In this document: positions 34,570 to 43,883 of the stretch, piece after piece
Layout: every line of letters begins with the position of its first letter
Numbering within the stretch: the first letter of the stretch is position 1
Assembly: GCF_900100075.1 (NCBI RefSeq)
Contig: NZ_FNEG01000001.1
Span: 434,001-498,000 of the forward strand
Length of the DNA: 64,000 bases
Direction: 5' to 3'
Origin: Chryseobacterium jejuense
GTDB lineage: Bacteria; Bacteroidota; Bacteroidia; Flavobacteriales; Weeksellaceae
Notes under the pieces: model-generated
The model's database searches: none
Told to the model about the DNA's origin: nothing
The model's input: only the letters and a program-made list of their open reading frames with translations
Translations under genes and position numbers: made by a program

Positions 34570-35766
34570 ATGATTTCTGAAAAATACCTTCAACATTTAC
34601 AGAACGAACTTCAAAATATTGAAAACGACGGACTTTACAAAAGAGAAAGAATCATCACCTCTCAGCAAAGTGCAGAAATTGAAGCGAACGGAAAGAAGCT
34701 TTTGAACTTCTGTGCCAATAATTATCTTGGATTATCTAACAATCCGGAGGTTATGAAAGCTTCTCAGGATATGATCCAGTCTCATGGGTACGGAATGTCA
34801 TCTGTACGTTTCATCTGTGGAACTCAGGATATTCACAAAGAATTAGAGCAAAAGATTGCTGATTTCTTAGGATTGGAGGATACTATTCTTTATGCAGCTG
34901 CTTTTGATGCAAATGGAGGTGTTTTTGAACCTTTGTTTACTGAGGAAGATGCTATTATTTCAGATGAATTGAACCATGCTTCTATCATTGATGGTGTACG
35001 TCTTTGTAAAGCGGCAAGATACCGTTATAAAAACAATAATATGGCTGATCTTGAAGCACAGTTAATAGCTGCTTCAGAAAAAAATCACCGTTTCAAAATT
35101 ATTGTAACTGATGGGGTTTTCTCAATGGACGGAATTGTAGCAGACCTTAAAGGTGTTTGTGACCTTGCAGATAAATATGATGCTTTAGTAATGGTTGATG
35201 ATTCCCACGCAACAGGATTTATCGGAAAAACGGGTAGAGGAACTCACGAAGCTAATGAAGTAATGGGTAGAGTAGATATTATTACTTCTACATTAGGAAA
35301 AGCTTTAGGAGGTGCTTTAGGAGGATTTACTTCCGGTAAAAAAGAGATCATTGATATGTTGAGACAACGTTCTCGTCCTTATTTATTCTCTAACTCATTA
35401 GCGCCAGGAATTGTGGGAGCGGCTTTGAAGGTATTGGATATGATTTCCGATGATACTTCACTTCGTGATAAAGTAATGGAAAATGCAGACTATTTCAGAA
35501 CAGAAATGAAAGCCAAAGGCTTTGATATTCCTGATGGTGATGCTGCCATTGTTCCGGTAATGCTTTACGATGCACCACTTTCTCAGAAAATGGCAGAAAA
35601 GCTAATGGATGAAGGAATCTACGTAATTGGATTCTTCTATCCGGTAGTACCAAAAGGAAAAGCAAGAATCAGAGTTCAGTTATCTGCGGCTCATACCAAA
35701 GAACATTTAGATAAAGCCATTGCTGCTTTTGAAAAGGTAGGAAAAGAATTGGGAGTGATCTCTTAA
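34570..35766 (+). CDS. kbl: Glycine C-acetyltransferase (2-amino-3-ketobutyrate CoA ligase)
   Basis: Kbl converts 2-amino-3-ketobutyrate and CoA to glycine and acetyl-CoA in threonine breakdown, after threonine dehydrogenase. The 398-residue pyridoxal-phosphate enzyme has the alpha-oxoamine synthase pattern. It carries [16 protein letters not shown], the [15 protein letters not shown] segment with the cofactor-binding Asp and His, and the Schiff-base lysine Lys244 in [13 protein letters not shown], the same number as in E. coli Kbl. No tdh gene lies nearby. A GC-rich hairpin follows 33 bases downstream. Confidence 0.96.
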   Translation: MISEKYLQHLQNELQNIENDGLYKRERIITSQQSAEIEANGKKLLNFCANNYLGLSNNPEVMKASQDMIQSHGYGMSSVRFICGTQDIHKELEQKIADFLGLEDTILYAAAFDANGGVFEPLFTEEDAIISDELNHASIIDGVRLCKAARYRYKNNNMADLEAQLIAASEKNHRFKIIVTDGVFSMDGIVADLKGVCDLADKYDALVMVDDSHATGFIGKTGRGTHEANEVMGRVDIITSTLGKALGGALGGFTSGKKEIIDMLRQRSRPYLFSNSLAPGIVGAALKVLDMISDDTSLRDKVMENADYFRTEMKAKGFDIPDGDAAIVPVMLYDAPLSQKMAEKLMDEGIYVIGFFYPVVPKGKARIRVQLSAAHTKEHLDKAIAAFEKVGKELGVIS

Positions 35767-35799
35767 TTTTTAAGTTGAATAAGATCAATGAAATATAAT

Positions 35800-35836
35800 C
35801 TTCGGCTCGGGCGGCTTTGCCGCCCCGAGCCGAAGT
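35800..35836 (+). terminator. Long GC-rich hairpin after kbl
   Basis: CTTCGGCTCGGGCGGC, a TTT loop and GCCGCCCCGAGCCGAAG form a 16-bp stem with a single bulged base, followed by ATTTTTTTAT. The composition is far more GC-rich than its surroundings, so it may be a REP-like palindrome that also works as a terminator. Confidence 0.75.
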
Positions 35837-35933
35837 ATTTTTTTATATAGATATACGATTGAATGACTTTTGAACGGAATATTAGCTTTTCTCAATCAAA
35901 AGAAAATTATTTTTAAAAATTATATAATAAGCT

Positions 35934-35941
35934 TATCTTTG
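35934..35941 (+). promoter_or_regulatory. -7 box of the HemJ-like gene
   Basis: TATCTTTG, full TAnnTTTG match, 18 bases before the ATG. Confidence 0.55.
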
Positions 35942-35958
35942 CTGTTAATTTTTTCTGA

Positions 35959-36510
35959 ATGCTTTATACAATCATCAAAGCGCTGCACATCATTTTTATG
36001 GTAAGTTATTTTGCGGGAATTTTTTATCTCGTGAGAATCTTTGTTTACTATAAGGATACCGATGAATTTCCTGAAGAAAAAAAGAAAATTCTGAGGGAGC
36101 AGTATACATTTATGGCCAGAAGGCTGTGGAATATTATTACCGTTCCTGCCGGAGTCATCATGGCAGTATGCGGGCTGGTTATGATCTTTTTAAATCCGGG
36201 ATTGATGAAAATGGGCTGGTTCCATTTAAAACTCACCTTCCTGATCGGGCTTGCTATCTATCATTACTGGTGCTGGAAAAAAGTGCTGAAATTAAAGGCA
36301 TTGAACGGGAATACTTTGGAAACAGCCAACATCAAACTGAGACAGGCTAATGAAATTGCTACATTCATTTTATTCCTGGTAGTCTTTACCGTAATCCTGA
36401 AATCGATGGCAATTGAATATTGGTGGCAATTAATTGCAGGATTTTTCGTTCTTGTATTTCTGATTATGATGACTGTAAAACTTGTTAATAAGAATAAAAA
36501 AAAGAAATAA
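35959..36510 (+). CDS. hemJ: HemJ-like protoporphyrinogen IX oxidase (CopD family membrane protein)
   Basis: HemJ oxidises protoporphyrinogen IX to protoporphyrin IX, the penultimate step of haem synthesis, in bacteria without HemY or HemG. The 183-residue protein has four to five membrane helices. The family features are a conserved His in the first helix (KALHIIFMVSYFAGIFYLVRIFVY), YTFMARRLWNIITVPAG, and the WFHLKLTFLIGLAIYHYWCW segment with the conserved lysine and histidines. The C-terminus is strongly basic (KKKK). The CopD name often given to these proteins reflects fold only. It stands upstream of gldF but seems independent of it. Confidence 0.85.
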   Translation: MLYTIIKALHIIFMVSYFAGIFYLVRIFVYYKDTDEFPEEKKKILREQYTFMARRLWNIITVPAGVIMAVCGLVMIFLNPGLMKMGWFHLKLTFLIGLAIYHYWCWKKVLKLKALNGNTLETANIKLRQANEIATFILFLVVFTVILKSMAIEYWWQLIAGFFVLVFLIMMTVKLVNKNKKKK

Positions 36511-36574
36511 TTGTTGAAGTAGAAGAATAAGTGTGCTTTACACTTCTTTACTTTTTACATTTTACTAAAAAACT

Positions 36575-37303
36575 ATGATTGCAATTTTAAAGAAAGAACT
36601 TTGGAGTTACTTTGGAAACTGGAGTGCGTGGGTAATTATTGCCGCCTTCAGTTTGATAGGAACTCTTTTCTTGTTCTTTTTCGATAACGATTCAAATATT
36701 TTTGAGATCGGGGCAGCCTCGCTGCAGAGCTATTTTGTGTTGGTTCCATGGCTTTTAATGTTCATTATTCCGGCACTTTCCATGAAAACTTTTGCTGAAG
36801 AACAACAGGCAGGAACACTGAACTGGCTATTTTCACAGCCGTTAAAAGTCTCAGAACTGGTAACAGGAAAATTTCTATCTGTATGGATTGTTGGGGTTTT
36901 ATGCCTGATTCCATCGTTAATTTACCTTTATACGATCTATGTTTTGGGAGTTCCAGAAGGAAATATTGATCTTGGAATGACCTTTGGAAGTTATATTGGA
37001 CTGATTATTTTAATCGCAGCGTTCTCAGGAATCGGAATTTTAGCCTCTTCATTATCACAAAATCAGATCATGGCTTATCTGTTGGGTGTTTTCATGTGCT
37101 TTATTATGTATTTTGGAATCGAACAGCTGGCAAGCTATAAACTTCTTGGAGGTGCAGATTTCATCCTTCAGAATATTGGTTTTTATCAACATTTTCTTGG
37201 GTTTACAAGAGGTCTTATAGATCTGAAAGATGTTGCCTATTTTATTCTGGTCATCAGTGCGTCATTAGTATTGTCTAATCATTTTATTAACAAAAAGAAG
37301 TAG
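36575..37303 (+). CDS. gldF: Gliding-motility ABC transporter permease GldF
   Basis: GldF is the ABC-2-type permease that, with GldA (ATPase) and GldG, is needed for gliding in Flavobacterium johnsoniae, although some gliding relatives lack it. The 242-residue protein has six membrane segments. The N-terminal MIAILKKELWSYFGNWSAW, the FAEEQQAGTLNWLFSQPLKVSELVTGKF segment and the IGILASSLSQNQIMAYLLG helix are characteristic. It ends 3 bases before gldG starts, so the two form an operon. The ATPase gldA is not in the window. Confidence 0.94.
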   Translation: MIAILKKELWSYFGNWSAWVIIAAFSLIGTLFLFFFDNDSNIFEIGAASLQSYFVLVPWLLMFIIPALSMKTFAEEQQAGTLNWLFSQPLKVSELVTGKFLSVWIVGVLCLIPSLIYLYTIYVLGVPEGNIDLGMTFGSYIGLIILIAAFSGIGILASSLSQNQIMAYLLGVFMCFIMYFGIEQLASYKLLGGADFILQNIGFYQHFLGFTRGLIDLKDVAYFILVISASLVLSNHFINKKK

Positions 37304-37306
37304 ATT

Positions 37307-38977
37307 ATGAAGAAGATCAATGCTAAATCTCCGTTGGGAATTTTCTTAATTGCAATTATCCCTTTGGTTATTATTCTTACCTATTCAGGAATAAGACTCG
37401 ACTTAACAAAAGAAAAAAGATATACCCTTTCTGAGAGTACCATTAAAGTATTGGAATCCGTTAAAAAACCTTTAACGGTGGAAGTTTATCTTGAAGGGGA
37501 TTTCCCGGCAAGCTTTAAACAGCTTCAGGGAGAAACGAAATTCATGCTGGAGGAATTCAGAAAGATTAACCCAAAGATCGATTTCAAATTCATCGATCCG
37601 CTAAGACCTAAAATTCCTGAAGACAGCTTAGCAGCCATGGGAATGCAGGCTTCATTCCTGCCAGATTCCAAAGATGGAAAATTTACTCAGATCACAATTT
37701 ACCCTTATGCGGTAATCAGATATGACAAGACGGGAGTTTCTCTTCCTTTAATTGTACAGCAGACAGGTATAGATGCCGATCAGCAGCTTACAAGATCCAT
37801 TGAAGGACTGGAATATAACCTTGTTTCAAACATTAAGAATATTACTACTGATAAAAGGAAAAAAGTAGGAGTCTTGATTAATCAGGATGAATTAAGTCCG
37901 GATGAATTCCAGGGGTTCATGCAGTTAGCATTGGAAAATTATGATGCAGGACCAATTATTCCTAAAAATCAGGTTGAACTTAGTCTTGAAGATGTACCTT
38001 TATTGAAGCAGATGAGCGCTTTAGTCATTGCAAAACCAAGAAAGGCCTTCACTGATAACGAGAAAGTAATTCTTGACCAATATATCATGAATGGCGGGAA
38101 AACACTTTGGATGATTGATGCGGTAAATGCCGAAATGGATACGCTGACGAGATCTAAAAAGGTAATGCCTTTCCCGGTTGATATCAATATGACAGATTTC
38201 TTCTTCAATTATGGATTAAGAATCAATAATGCACTGGTGAAGGATGTGAAGAAATTTGCATTGCTGAAGCTGGTAACAGGAGAAGTAAGTGGGAACCCTC
38301 AGTTTACAAGCTTGCCTTGGCCGTATTTTCCTCTTGGAATTGCTGAAAATAATAATCCGATCACCCGAAATATTAATCCTGTAAAATTCGAATTTCCAAC
38401 TTCAATTGATACATTGGGCGGAAGAAAGAATATTAAAACAAAAGTTCTTTTCGAATCTAGCGAAAGAACATTGTTGAAACAGGTGCCGAATTATGTTGAT
38501 CTGAAAGAAATTGCTACGGTAGACAGCCTTGGACAAATGGAGAAACCAAGTACTCCGAAAATCTTTGCGGTAGCAGTAGAAGGAAAATTTAACTCCGCCT
38601 ATGCTTCAAGGATTGAGAGAAAATCTTATCCAGGCTTCAAAGCTGCAAGTCCTGAAAATAAAATGATCGTAATTGCAGACGGAGATATAGGACGAAATAA
38701 AGTAGTCAAAGGAAAACCACTTCCATTAGGAGTAGATATGCTTACGAACGAGCAGTTTGGAAATGAGCAATTCCTGAGAAACGCTTTAGATTATCTATTG
38801 GATGACAGCAATCTGATGGAATTAAGAAACAGAAACATCGAAGAAAGACTTCTGGACAGACGCAGAATAGAAGAAGAAAAAACCAATTGGCAATGGCTGA
38901 ATTTATTACTTCCATTAGCTATTATTGGCCTTATCGGAGGATTATTCTTCTGGCTGAGAAAGAAGAAATTTGGATAA
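37307..38977 (+). CDS. gldG: Gliding-motility ABC transporter accessory protein GldG
   Basis: GldG is the large periplasmic-domain partner of GldF. The 556-residue protein has an N-terminal membrane anchor (residues 9-25) followed by SGIRLDLTKEKRYTLSESTIKVLESVKKPLTVEVYLEGDFPASFK, the family hallmark. The extracytoplasmic domain includes DUF4350-like LWMIDAVNAE and IVIADGDIGRNKV motifs, and a C-terminal transmembrane helix (WLNLLLPLAIIGLIGGLFFWLRKKKFG) closes it. The length fits GldG. A terminator lies right after the stop codon. Confidence 0.95.
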   Translation: MKKINAKSPLGIFLIAIIPLVIILTYSGIRLDLTKEKRYTLSESTIKVLESVKKPLTVEVYLEGDFPASFKQLQGETKFMLEEFRKINPKIDFKFIDPLRPKIPEDSLAAMGMQASFLPDSKDGKFTQITIYPYAVIRYDKTGVSLPLIVQQTGIDADQQLTRSIEGLEYNLVSNIKNITTDKRKKVGVLINQDELSPDEFQGFMQLALENYDAGPIIPKNQVELSLEDVPLLKQMSALVIAKPRKAFTDNEKVILDQYIMNGGKTLWMIDAVNAEMDTLTRSKKVMPFPVDINMTDFFFNYGLRINNALVKDVKKFALLKLVTGEVSGNPQFTSLPWPYFPLGIAENNNPITRNINPVKFEFPTSIDTLGGRKNIKTKVLFESSERTLLKQVPNYVDLKEIATVDSLGQMEKPSTPKIFAVAVEGKFNSAYASRIERKSYPGFKAASPENKMIVIADGDIGRNKVVKGKPLPLGVDMLTNEQFGNEQFLRNALDYLLDDSNLMELRNRNIEERLLDRRRIEEEKTNWQWLNLLLPLAIIGLIGGLFFWLRKKKFG

Positions 38978-38980
38978 CAT

Positions 38981-39010
38981 AAAAGAGAAGCTGTGAGGCT
39001 TCTCTTTTTT
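38981..39010. terminator. Terminator between gldG and a convergent small gene
   Basis: AAAAGAGAAGC and GCTTCTCTTTT, 11-bp stem with a 6-base loop, followed by T. It is also 9 bases past the end of the minus-strand gene. Confidence 0.85.
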
Positions 39011-39018
39011 ATTTAATG

Positions 39019-39315
39019 TTACAGTACTTTATCATTCATAATACCAATGTCTACATTTTTTCCTCTTTCATCTCCCTTCCAACCCTTCAAAATCCCATAT
39101 TCAATAACTTTTCTTACCACTTCAGGGGTAATTTCCATCCAAATATTTCCATCTTCTGTTGCAGTCATATAATCGAAATGAGCAAATAATTTTTGCCCGG
39201 AATTTTCTTTTAATGTAATAATCAAATTAATAATATCATCATTTCCTGAAGCTAGCCAGCTATATTCAATATCATCGACTATAATATTTCTTGAAGTCTT
39301 TTTTGGAAGTCCCAT
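39019..39315 (-). CDS. Hypothetical small protein
   Basis: The 98-residue cytoplasmic protein (MGLPKKTSRNIIVDDIEYSW…) has alternating strand/helix character and ends in GMGL-free KGWKGDERGKNVDIGIMNDKVL. No signal peptide or catalytic motif is evident and I do not recognise the family. It begins 1 base after the beta-lactamase-like gene ends, on the same strand, so the two are probably co-transcribed. Confidence 0.7.
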   Translation of the reverse strand: MGLPKKTSRNIIVDDIEYSWLASGNDDIINLIITLKENSGQKLFAHFDYMTATEDGNIWMEITPEVVRKVIEYGILKGWKGDERGKNVDIGIMNDKVL

Positions 39316-39316
39316 T

Positions 39317-40561
39317 TTATTTATTTTTTAATTTGAGTTGATATTTTTCCAGCACATTCCAAATTCCATAAAAAGCATCATTCCCCTTCTTATCCGAAAA
39401 GTTAGTATTAAAAATCATGATTCTTCCAAGGTTATTTTTAGGATCGAAAAACATCATCGACATGACTCCCGGATCTCCGCCAGTATGTCCAATATAGCCT
39501 GTATAACCAAAACCCATGAATATTCCTACATTATAAGATTCACTGTAAGGATTTTGAGTATTTCTTTCTGTAAAGTGAGCTGCAGTAAGTTGAGGAGTGA
39601 AGTATTCTTGATAGCTTTTCCGACTCAGAATTGTTCCTTTTCCGTTATATCCTTTGATAAGTTCCGTTAAATATATACTTAAATCATTAATATTGGTGAT
39701 AAAGCCACCATCAGGATAAGTAGCTGAAAGGTAAAAAGGAAGAACAGTCTTAGGGTTTTCGTAGAGTTTGGAGAATTTCGAAAACTGAACTTCTTCAAAT
39801 TTCCATCCTGAATCTTTCATTTGTAAAGGTTTCAGAATATGCTCTTTGGTGAATGCACTAAAATCCTGACCGGTCGCCTGTTCAACAATAAAAGCAGCCA
39901 AGGCAGTTCCCACATTAGAATATTCATAGATCTCTCCTGGCTTATGGATAGAAAAACTGTTTGTATTCCATTTTCCATGCTCAGACAAGACATTTTCTAA
40001 AAAAGTGCCCATGGTTATGGTGGAATCAGAAGGATTGAATATTTGTTCGTCATCAAAATTGAGTTTTATCCCCTTCAGATTTTGGTTTGGTTTTAGGAAA
40101 TAGTTTTTAGATAAATAAAATTCATTATCCAGAATAGAAGAAGTATGAGTGGCGAGCTGCCGTATCGTTATAGGAACCTGTGGAAATTGAGGATTCACGA
40201 CTTTAAAGGGAACATATTTTTGAACGGGATCATCCAGGTTAAGTTTTCCTAATTCCTGAGCTTTCAAAAGAGCAATTCCAACGAATGTTTTTGAAACAGA
40301 AGCAATATTCTGAATGGTTTTCACTGTATAAGGTTTCCCTGCTGCCGCATCTGAAAACCCAAATCCCTTCTGATAAAGAGTAGTTTGGTCATTAACAATA
40401 GAAACCGAAAAACCATTAAAACTCCCTTGTTGACATATCGTGTTGATTTCCGTATCTAAAGAGTCGTTCACCTTATGAGAAACGGAAGATGGAGTATTTT
40501 TCATGGTCTGACATGAAATCAACAACATAGGAACTATAAAAAAGATCGAAATTTTTCTCAT
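39317..40561 (-). CDS. Beta-lactamase-family serine hydrolase lipoprotein (class C-like)
   Basis: The 414-residue protein has a lipoprotein signal ending LLISC (Cys17). The serine beta-lactamase/PBP-like fold shows S-x-x-K with Ser88 and Lys91 (ASVSKTFVG), Y-x-N in YSNVGTALAAFIVEQ, and H-T-G in GHTGGDPGVMSMMF in place of KTG. Related enzymes include esterases, D-aminopeptidases and EstB-like proteins, and most are not true beta-lactamases; resistance should not be inferred from the name. It is the first gene of a pair with the 98-residue protein. Confidence 0.92.
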   Translation of the reverse strand: MRKISIFFIVPMLLISCQTMKNTPSSVSHKVNDSLDTEINTICQQGSFNGFSVSIVNDQTTLYQKGFGFSDAAAGKPYTVKTIQNIASVSKTFVGIALLKAQELGKLNLDDPVQKYVPFKVVNPQFPQVPITIRQLATHTSSILDNEFYLSKNYFLKPNQNLKGIKLNFDDEQIFNPSDSTITMGTFLENVLSEHGKWNTNSFSIHKPGEIYEYSNVGTALAAFIVEQATGQDFSAFTKEHILKPLQMKDSGWKFEEVQFSKFSKLYENPKTVLPFYLSATYPDGGFITNINDLSIYLTELIKGYNGKGTILSRKSYQEYFTPQLTAAHFTERNTQNPYSESYNVGIFMGFGYTGYIGHTGGDPGVMSMMFFDPKNNLGRIMIFNTNFSDKKGNDAFYGIWNVLEKYQLKLKNK

Positions 40562-40780
40562 ACGCTTTTAATACTATGACATTTCAGCATTGTGTTTTGT
40601 TACAGGGTAATTAAATAATACTTAGAAAAGGTAAGATTTTTTTTCAGTCATATTGTCAGAATTAAGTAAAAATACCCAAGATCAACAGGAGTATTCAACA
40701 GCATGTATGATAAACTTATATTTTACTTAAATGTTTTAAAGCTTTTGTGTTTTCGGTTATTTTATAAAAAAGCAGATAAA

Positions 40781-40812
40781 AAAAGAGAAACTATAATGTT
40801 TCTCTTTTTTAT
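40781..40812 (-). terminator. Terminator of the 40828-41586 gene
   Basis: AAAAGAGAAAC and GTTTCTCTTTT, 11-bp stem, 6-base loop, with a T-run on either strand. Confidence 0.85.
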
Positions 40813-40827
40813 TGATGTATTTTAATT

Positions 40828-41586
40828 TTATTCTTTGATAAACTTAGAACTCAAATCCCCAATTTTGTAAATGTAAAGACCATTGGTAAGGTTTTGTACA
40901 TTCAAAGTGATAACATCATCGTAGTTTGAAAAAGACTGGTTAATCACTAACTTTCCTGTTGCATCAAAAACTTCCACTTTATTAGCGCTGTTTTGAGGGT
41001 TATTGATCTTTAAGGTAGTCTTTGCAGGAATGGGAAAAGCTGCTAATTTATTCTTTACAGTCATGATCTCTTTGTTGGCAAGAGTAGTGGTAGGTAATGA
41101 ATAAATTTCTGTTTGTTGAGTAGTCTCGTTAAGTAGCTTTATTTTGTTGGTGTTATCTGTGGGATCATGGTAAATCTTAGTGTATTCAACTCTGTAGGTT
41201 CCCGGGAAGTCTTTAATAATAACACCATCTTCATCAATAATTTTTAGTTTAGAATCAGGAGTACCGCTTTTGTGAAAATAGACTATAAATTCCAGCTTAT
41301 CATTGGTATTGAATATATTTTTAGAAACCTGATAATCTAAATCTGGATGAAAAAGCATCCATTCATACCCTGAAGGCATAGTTATATTAAGGGTCTTGAT
41401 GTAAGTGTAATTTTGTCCGTAGATTTTAATAGTAGGCTGATCTATCACCTGTGTGCAATATAAAAGCTGATTATCATTAATGTATACTGCCGCATCTTCA
41501 TTAGCAGGAAAAGTATGCACCAAATTTATTTGCCCAAAAGCAAATCCTGTCGCTAACATAGCGATCGAAAATAAAATTTTTTTCAT
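40828..41586 (-). CDS. T9SS type A sorting domain-containing secreted protein
   Basis: The 252-residue protein has a signal peptide (MKKILFSIAMLATGFAFGQ), a beta-rich region of about 150 residues without a recognised domain (NLVHTFPANEDAAVYINDNQLLYCTQ…), and a C-terminal sorting domain (FPIPAKTTLKINNPQN … VEVFDATGKLVINQSF … NLTNGLYIYKIG). It is predicted to be secreted by T9SS. The repeated short strands with asparagine-aspartate turns suggest a beta-propeller-like fragment, but this is uncertain. It is monocistronic. Confidence 0.85.
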   Translation of the reverse strand: MKKILFSIAMLATGFAFGQINLVHTFPANEDAAVYINDNQLLYCTQVIDQPTIKIYGQNYTYIKTLNITMPSGYEWMLFHPDLDYQVSKNIFNTNDKLEFIVYFHKSGTPDSKLKIIDEDGVIIKDFPGTYRVEYTKIYHDPTDNTNKIKLLNETTQQTEIYSLPTTTLANKEIMTVKNKLAAFPIPAKTTLKINNPQNSANKVEVFDATGKLVINQSFSNYDDVITLNVQNLTNGLYIYKIGDLSSKFIKE

Positions 41587-41777
41587 GGTTAAAAATTTAA
41601 TGAAATATTGAAATTAATATGTTTTTAATTTTATAGAATGGGAAAATTGGGGTAACGTTTTTTTCATGGTTTTAGTTTCACAAAAATAGTAAAAATAATT
41701 AGAATTTATTAGACCAAGCGGATAAGATAAAGATAAAAGAATGTGAATGATTGATGAGTAGTCTTAATAAGAAACAG

Positions 41778-41806
41778 AAAAGAGAAGCTGTAGACTTCTC
41801 TTTTAA
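41778..41806 (-). terminator. Terminator of the DUF2314-ankyrin gene
   Basis: AAAAGAGAAG and CTTCTCTTTT form a 10-bp stem, 33 bases beyond the stop codon on the minus strand. Confidence 0.7.
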
Positions 41807-41838
41807 TTTTTTATTCTTCTGGTTTTTTACTTCTTGGG

Positions 41839-42660
41839 TTATTGATGATTTTCCAATACCGGAATAAGATGGCTCCAATTCAGTTGTTTTGCATAATCCA
41901 ATGCTGTTTTTCCTGCTTTGGATTGTATATTTTTATCAGCTCCTGCTTCCAGCGCTGCCTGTATTGTAGTTAAATTTCCGGCAATGGTTTCTCTATGAAG
42001 AAGAGTTTGGCCATTGTCATCAATTAGCTTGATTTCATCCGGATATTCCTGTAAAAATTTGGCAAAATCATCTTTCATATTTCTGCTCATCGGATGCTCA
42101 ATAAGGTTTTCTGGTTCTTCCTTCTGTTGATTAACAACTAGAATATCATTGAAATCCCCGAAATCCAACTGCCAGGCATTGTCATGATCTTTTCTCTCCG
42201 AAGCAGACATATCTGAACGCATTTTTTGAATCGTGAATCCACCATAAGATTTCGGAAGCGGTTCAGCTGATGAAGAGAATAGTTTGGAAAGGCCTTTAGG
42301 CTTCTGCACATTGGGAGTGATAGCGAAAAGCCAGTCACTGATTTCAGCAAGAGGAATATCAATAAAATCCCCAACCTGAACATTTCTTAGAGTATTGGGT
42401 TCGTTAATCAGATATCCGGTTACACGGTCACCATCAAAACCAATATCATTAATCCACATGTGTTCAACATTGGTTTCTCCTGTTTCCGTTTCTTCTGAAA
42501 ACATTGCTTTTACACATGAAACATTAAGTCCCGGAATAATCCTTCTGTATTCCCAGGATTGTTCACGCCAAAAATATTTAAAAGTTTCCTGTGCTTTTTT
42601 GTATGCCTCTACCATTTGTGGGTCACTTCCATCTGCCCAAAAAATAGGATTGTCTTCCAT
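41839..42660 (-). CDS. DUF2314 domain plus ankyrin-repeat protein
   Basis: The 273-residue cytoplasmic protein has a DUF2314 domain in its first 110 residues (AYKKAQETFKYFWREQSWEYRRIIPGLNVSCVKAMF … HMWINDIGFDGDRVTGYLINEP … VGDFIDIPLAEISDWLFA). It ends in two ankyrin-like repeats (NGQTLLHRETIAGNLTTIQAALEAGADKN and AGKTALDYAKQLNWSHLIPVLE). DUF2314 is often found in immunity-like or toxin-associated gene clusters, but a function is not established. It lies 47 bases downstream of a 212-residue unknown gene on the same strand. Confidence 0.85.
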   Translation of the reverse strand: MEDNPIFWADGSDPQMVEAYKKAQETFKYFWREQSWEYRRIIPGLNVSCVKAMFSEETETGETNVEHMWINDIGFDGDRVTGYLINEPNTLRNVQVGDFIDIPLAEISDWLFAITPNVQKPKGLSKLFSSSAEPLPKSYGGFTIQKMRSDMSASERKDHDNAWQLDFGDFNDILVVNQQKEEPENLIEHPMSRNMKDDFAKFLQEYPDEIKLIDDNGQTLLHRETIAGNLTTIQAALEAGADKNIQSKAGKTALDYAKQLNWSHLIPVLENHQ

Positions 42661-42707
42661 ATAATAAAATAAGTTGTGGTTTGTTTGGTCTATTTTTGAA
42701 ATTTAGT

Positions 42708-43346
42708 TTAGCTCTGATAGGCCTCTTTCGGAAGCAATGCTGCCGTTTTGTAATAACTGATATCAGCCGGAAATTTTTCCTGAAGCTCATGAAACGTTTC
42801 ATAATCATAGTGAGCCCAGTTTTGTTCATTATCAGGATCTGAAGTTTTATCAACGGCCAATTCAAGCGTTCCGTCTTCTTCATAGCTGCATTCTATAGCG
42901 GCATACTTTTCTCCGTTTTTATCTAGAGTATACCAGCATTTTACAGTTCTTTCAAGCTGTGGTTCCTGAGTTTCATTGTCAATAACCTGAGAACATATAA
43001 AATTTTCAGGGTCATCTGTTTTGAAAACAGTTTTGGATATCAAGGGAAGATTGTCTACAGACAGAGAATATAGTTTATTGGTAGTAATAATGAATCCTTC
43101 GGCAATTTCCTTCTTTTCGATGTCAAAAAAATCAGATTTTTCTTTCAGGTATTCCAGAACTTCATTCTCATTGTCTCCTTCGTGTAAGAAATAGTTGATG
43201 TTGTATATACTTTCTTCGTTGATGAATTCAATTTCTTTCAGTATATCAGAATCACTTTCGTAATAATAAAGATGATATTCATCTAGCTTTGTGGCTTTGC
43301 TTTTGGAGATGACTTCTCCAAAAATGTTTTTGTACACTTTTCTCAT
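42708..43346 (-). CDS. Hypothetical acidic protein
   Basis: The 212-residue protein is strongly acidic and rich in tyrosine and glutamate (LDEYHLYYYESDSDILKEIEFINEE; CSYEEDGTLELAVDKTSD). It lacks a signal peptide or membrane segment, and no family was recognised. Acidic, single-domain proteins next to DUF2314 and DUF4268 genes resemble orphan immunity proteins of contact-dependent toxins, but no toxin gene is present here. It probably forms an operon with the DUF2314-ankyrin gene. Confidence 0.75.
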   Translation of the reverse strand: MRKVYKNIFGEVISKSKATKLDEYHLYYYESDSDILKEIEFINEESIYNINYFLHEGDNENEVLEYLKEKSDFFDIEKKEIAEGFIITTNKLYSLSVDNLPLISKTVFKTDDPENFICSQVIDNETQEPQLERTVKCWYTLDKNGEKYAAIECSYEEDGTLELAVDKTSDPDNEQNWAHYDYETFHELQEKFPADISYYKTAALLPKEAYQS

Positions 43347-43454
43347 TGTTAATCATGTTTAGTTTCATCTATTAGTTTAAGTGGTATAGAGCAAAGATAG
43401 TTTTCTTTTTTATCTTAACCTAAAGTGTAAAACGGTATTTATTTCGTAATTATT

Positions 43455-43883
43455 TTAGATGTCCTTTATAAAATCCTCATATTCGTAATAAAACCTCTCG
43501 AATCCATCCATTTTTTCAACGAAGAATTCAAAAATTTCCTGCCAGGTATTTCTATTGAAAATTGAAACCCCGTGTTTTTCCACCCAAATCCGACTGATGA
43601 CCTTTCCATTATCCAGTATAAAATGCTCGTCTTTATGAAAATCTCCGATAAAATCTTTTAAAATATCTTCCAGAGACCATATTTTTTCATAATAAGCATT
43701 ACGAAAAATCTCATCTTTCATTTCTATCTCAAGAGAAACCTCTACTTTTTTGTTGTCTGCAGAGAATTTAAATGCCATATCCTTGACCTTTGTGTCATAC
43801 AGGATCCATTTTCTTGGAAAGGATTTCCCAAAAGCTGTCCAAAATTCCTTTTTGAGTTGTTGTGCTTCTTGTTTACTGAACAT
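43455..43883 (-). CDS. DUF4268 domain-containing protein
   Basis: The 142-residue cytoplasmic protein (MFSKQEAQQLKKEFWTAFGKSFPRKWILYDTKVKDMAFKFSAD…) matches DUF4268: FWTAFGKSFPRKWILYDTKVKDM, EIEMKDEIFRNAYYEKIWSLEDIL, and an end rich in Phe, Tyr and Glu. The frame is open to 43955, but the extra 24 residues are an uncharged run of Phe and Leu that would be a signal-like artefact, so ATG 43883 is chosen. TATGTTTG (43895-43888) is a -7 match right in front of it and would give an almost leaderless transcript. DUF4268 is also found fused to nuclease or restriction-like domains; this copy is stand-alone. Confidence 0.85.
   Translation of the reverse strand: MFSKQEAQQLKKEFWTAFGKSFPRKWILYDTKVKDMAFKFSADNKKVEVSLEIEMKDEIFRNAYYEKIWSLEDILKDFIGDFHKDEHFILDNGKVISRIWVEKHGVSIFNRNTWQEIFEFFVEKMDGFERFYYEYEDFIKDI

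Noticed and set aside
39317..40561. True class C beta-lactamase (resistance gene)
   Set aside because: The third motif is HTG, the protein is a lipoprotein, and the family includes many esterases and peptidases; resistance cannot be claimed.
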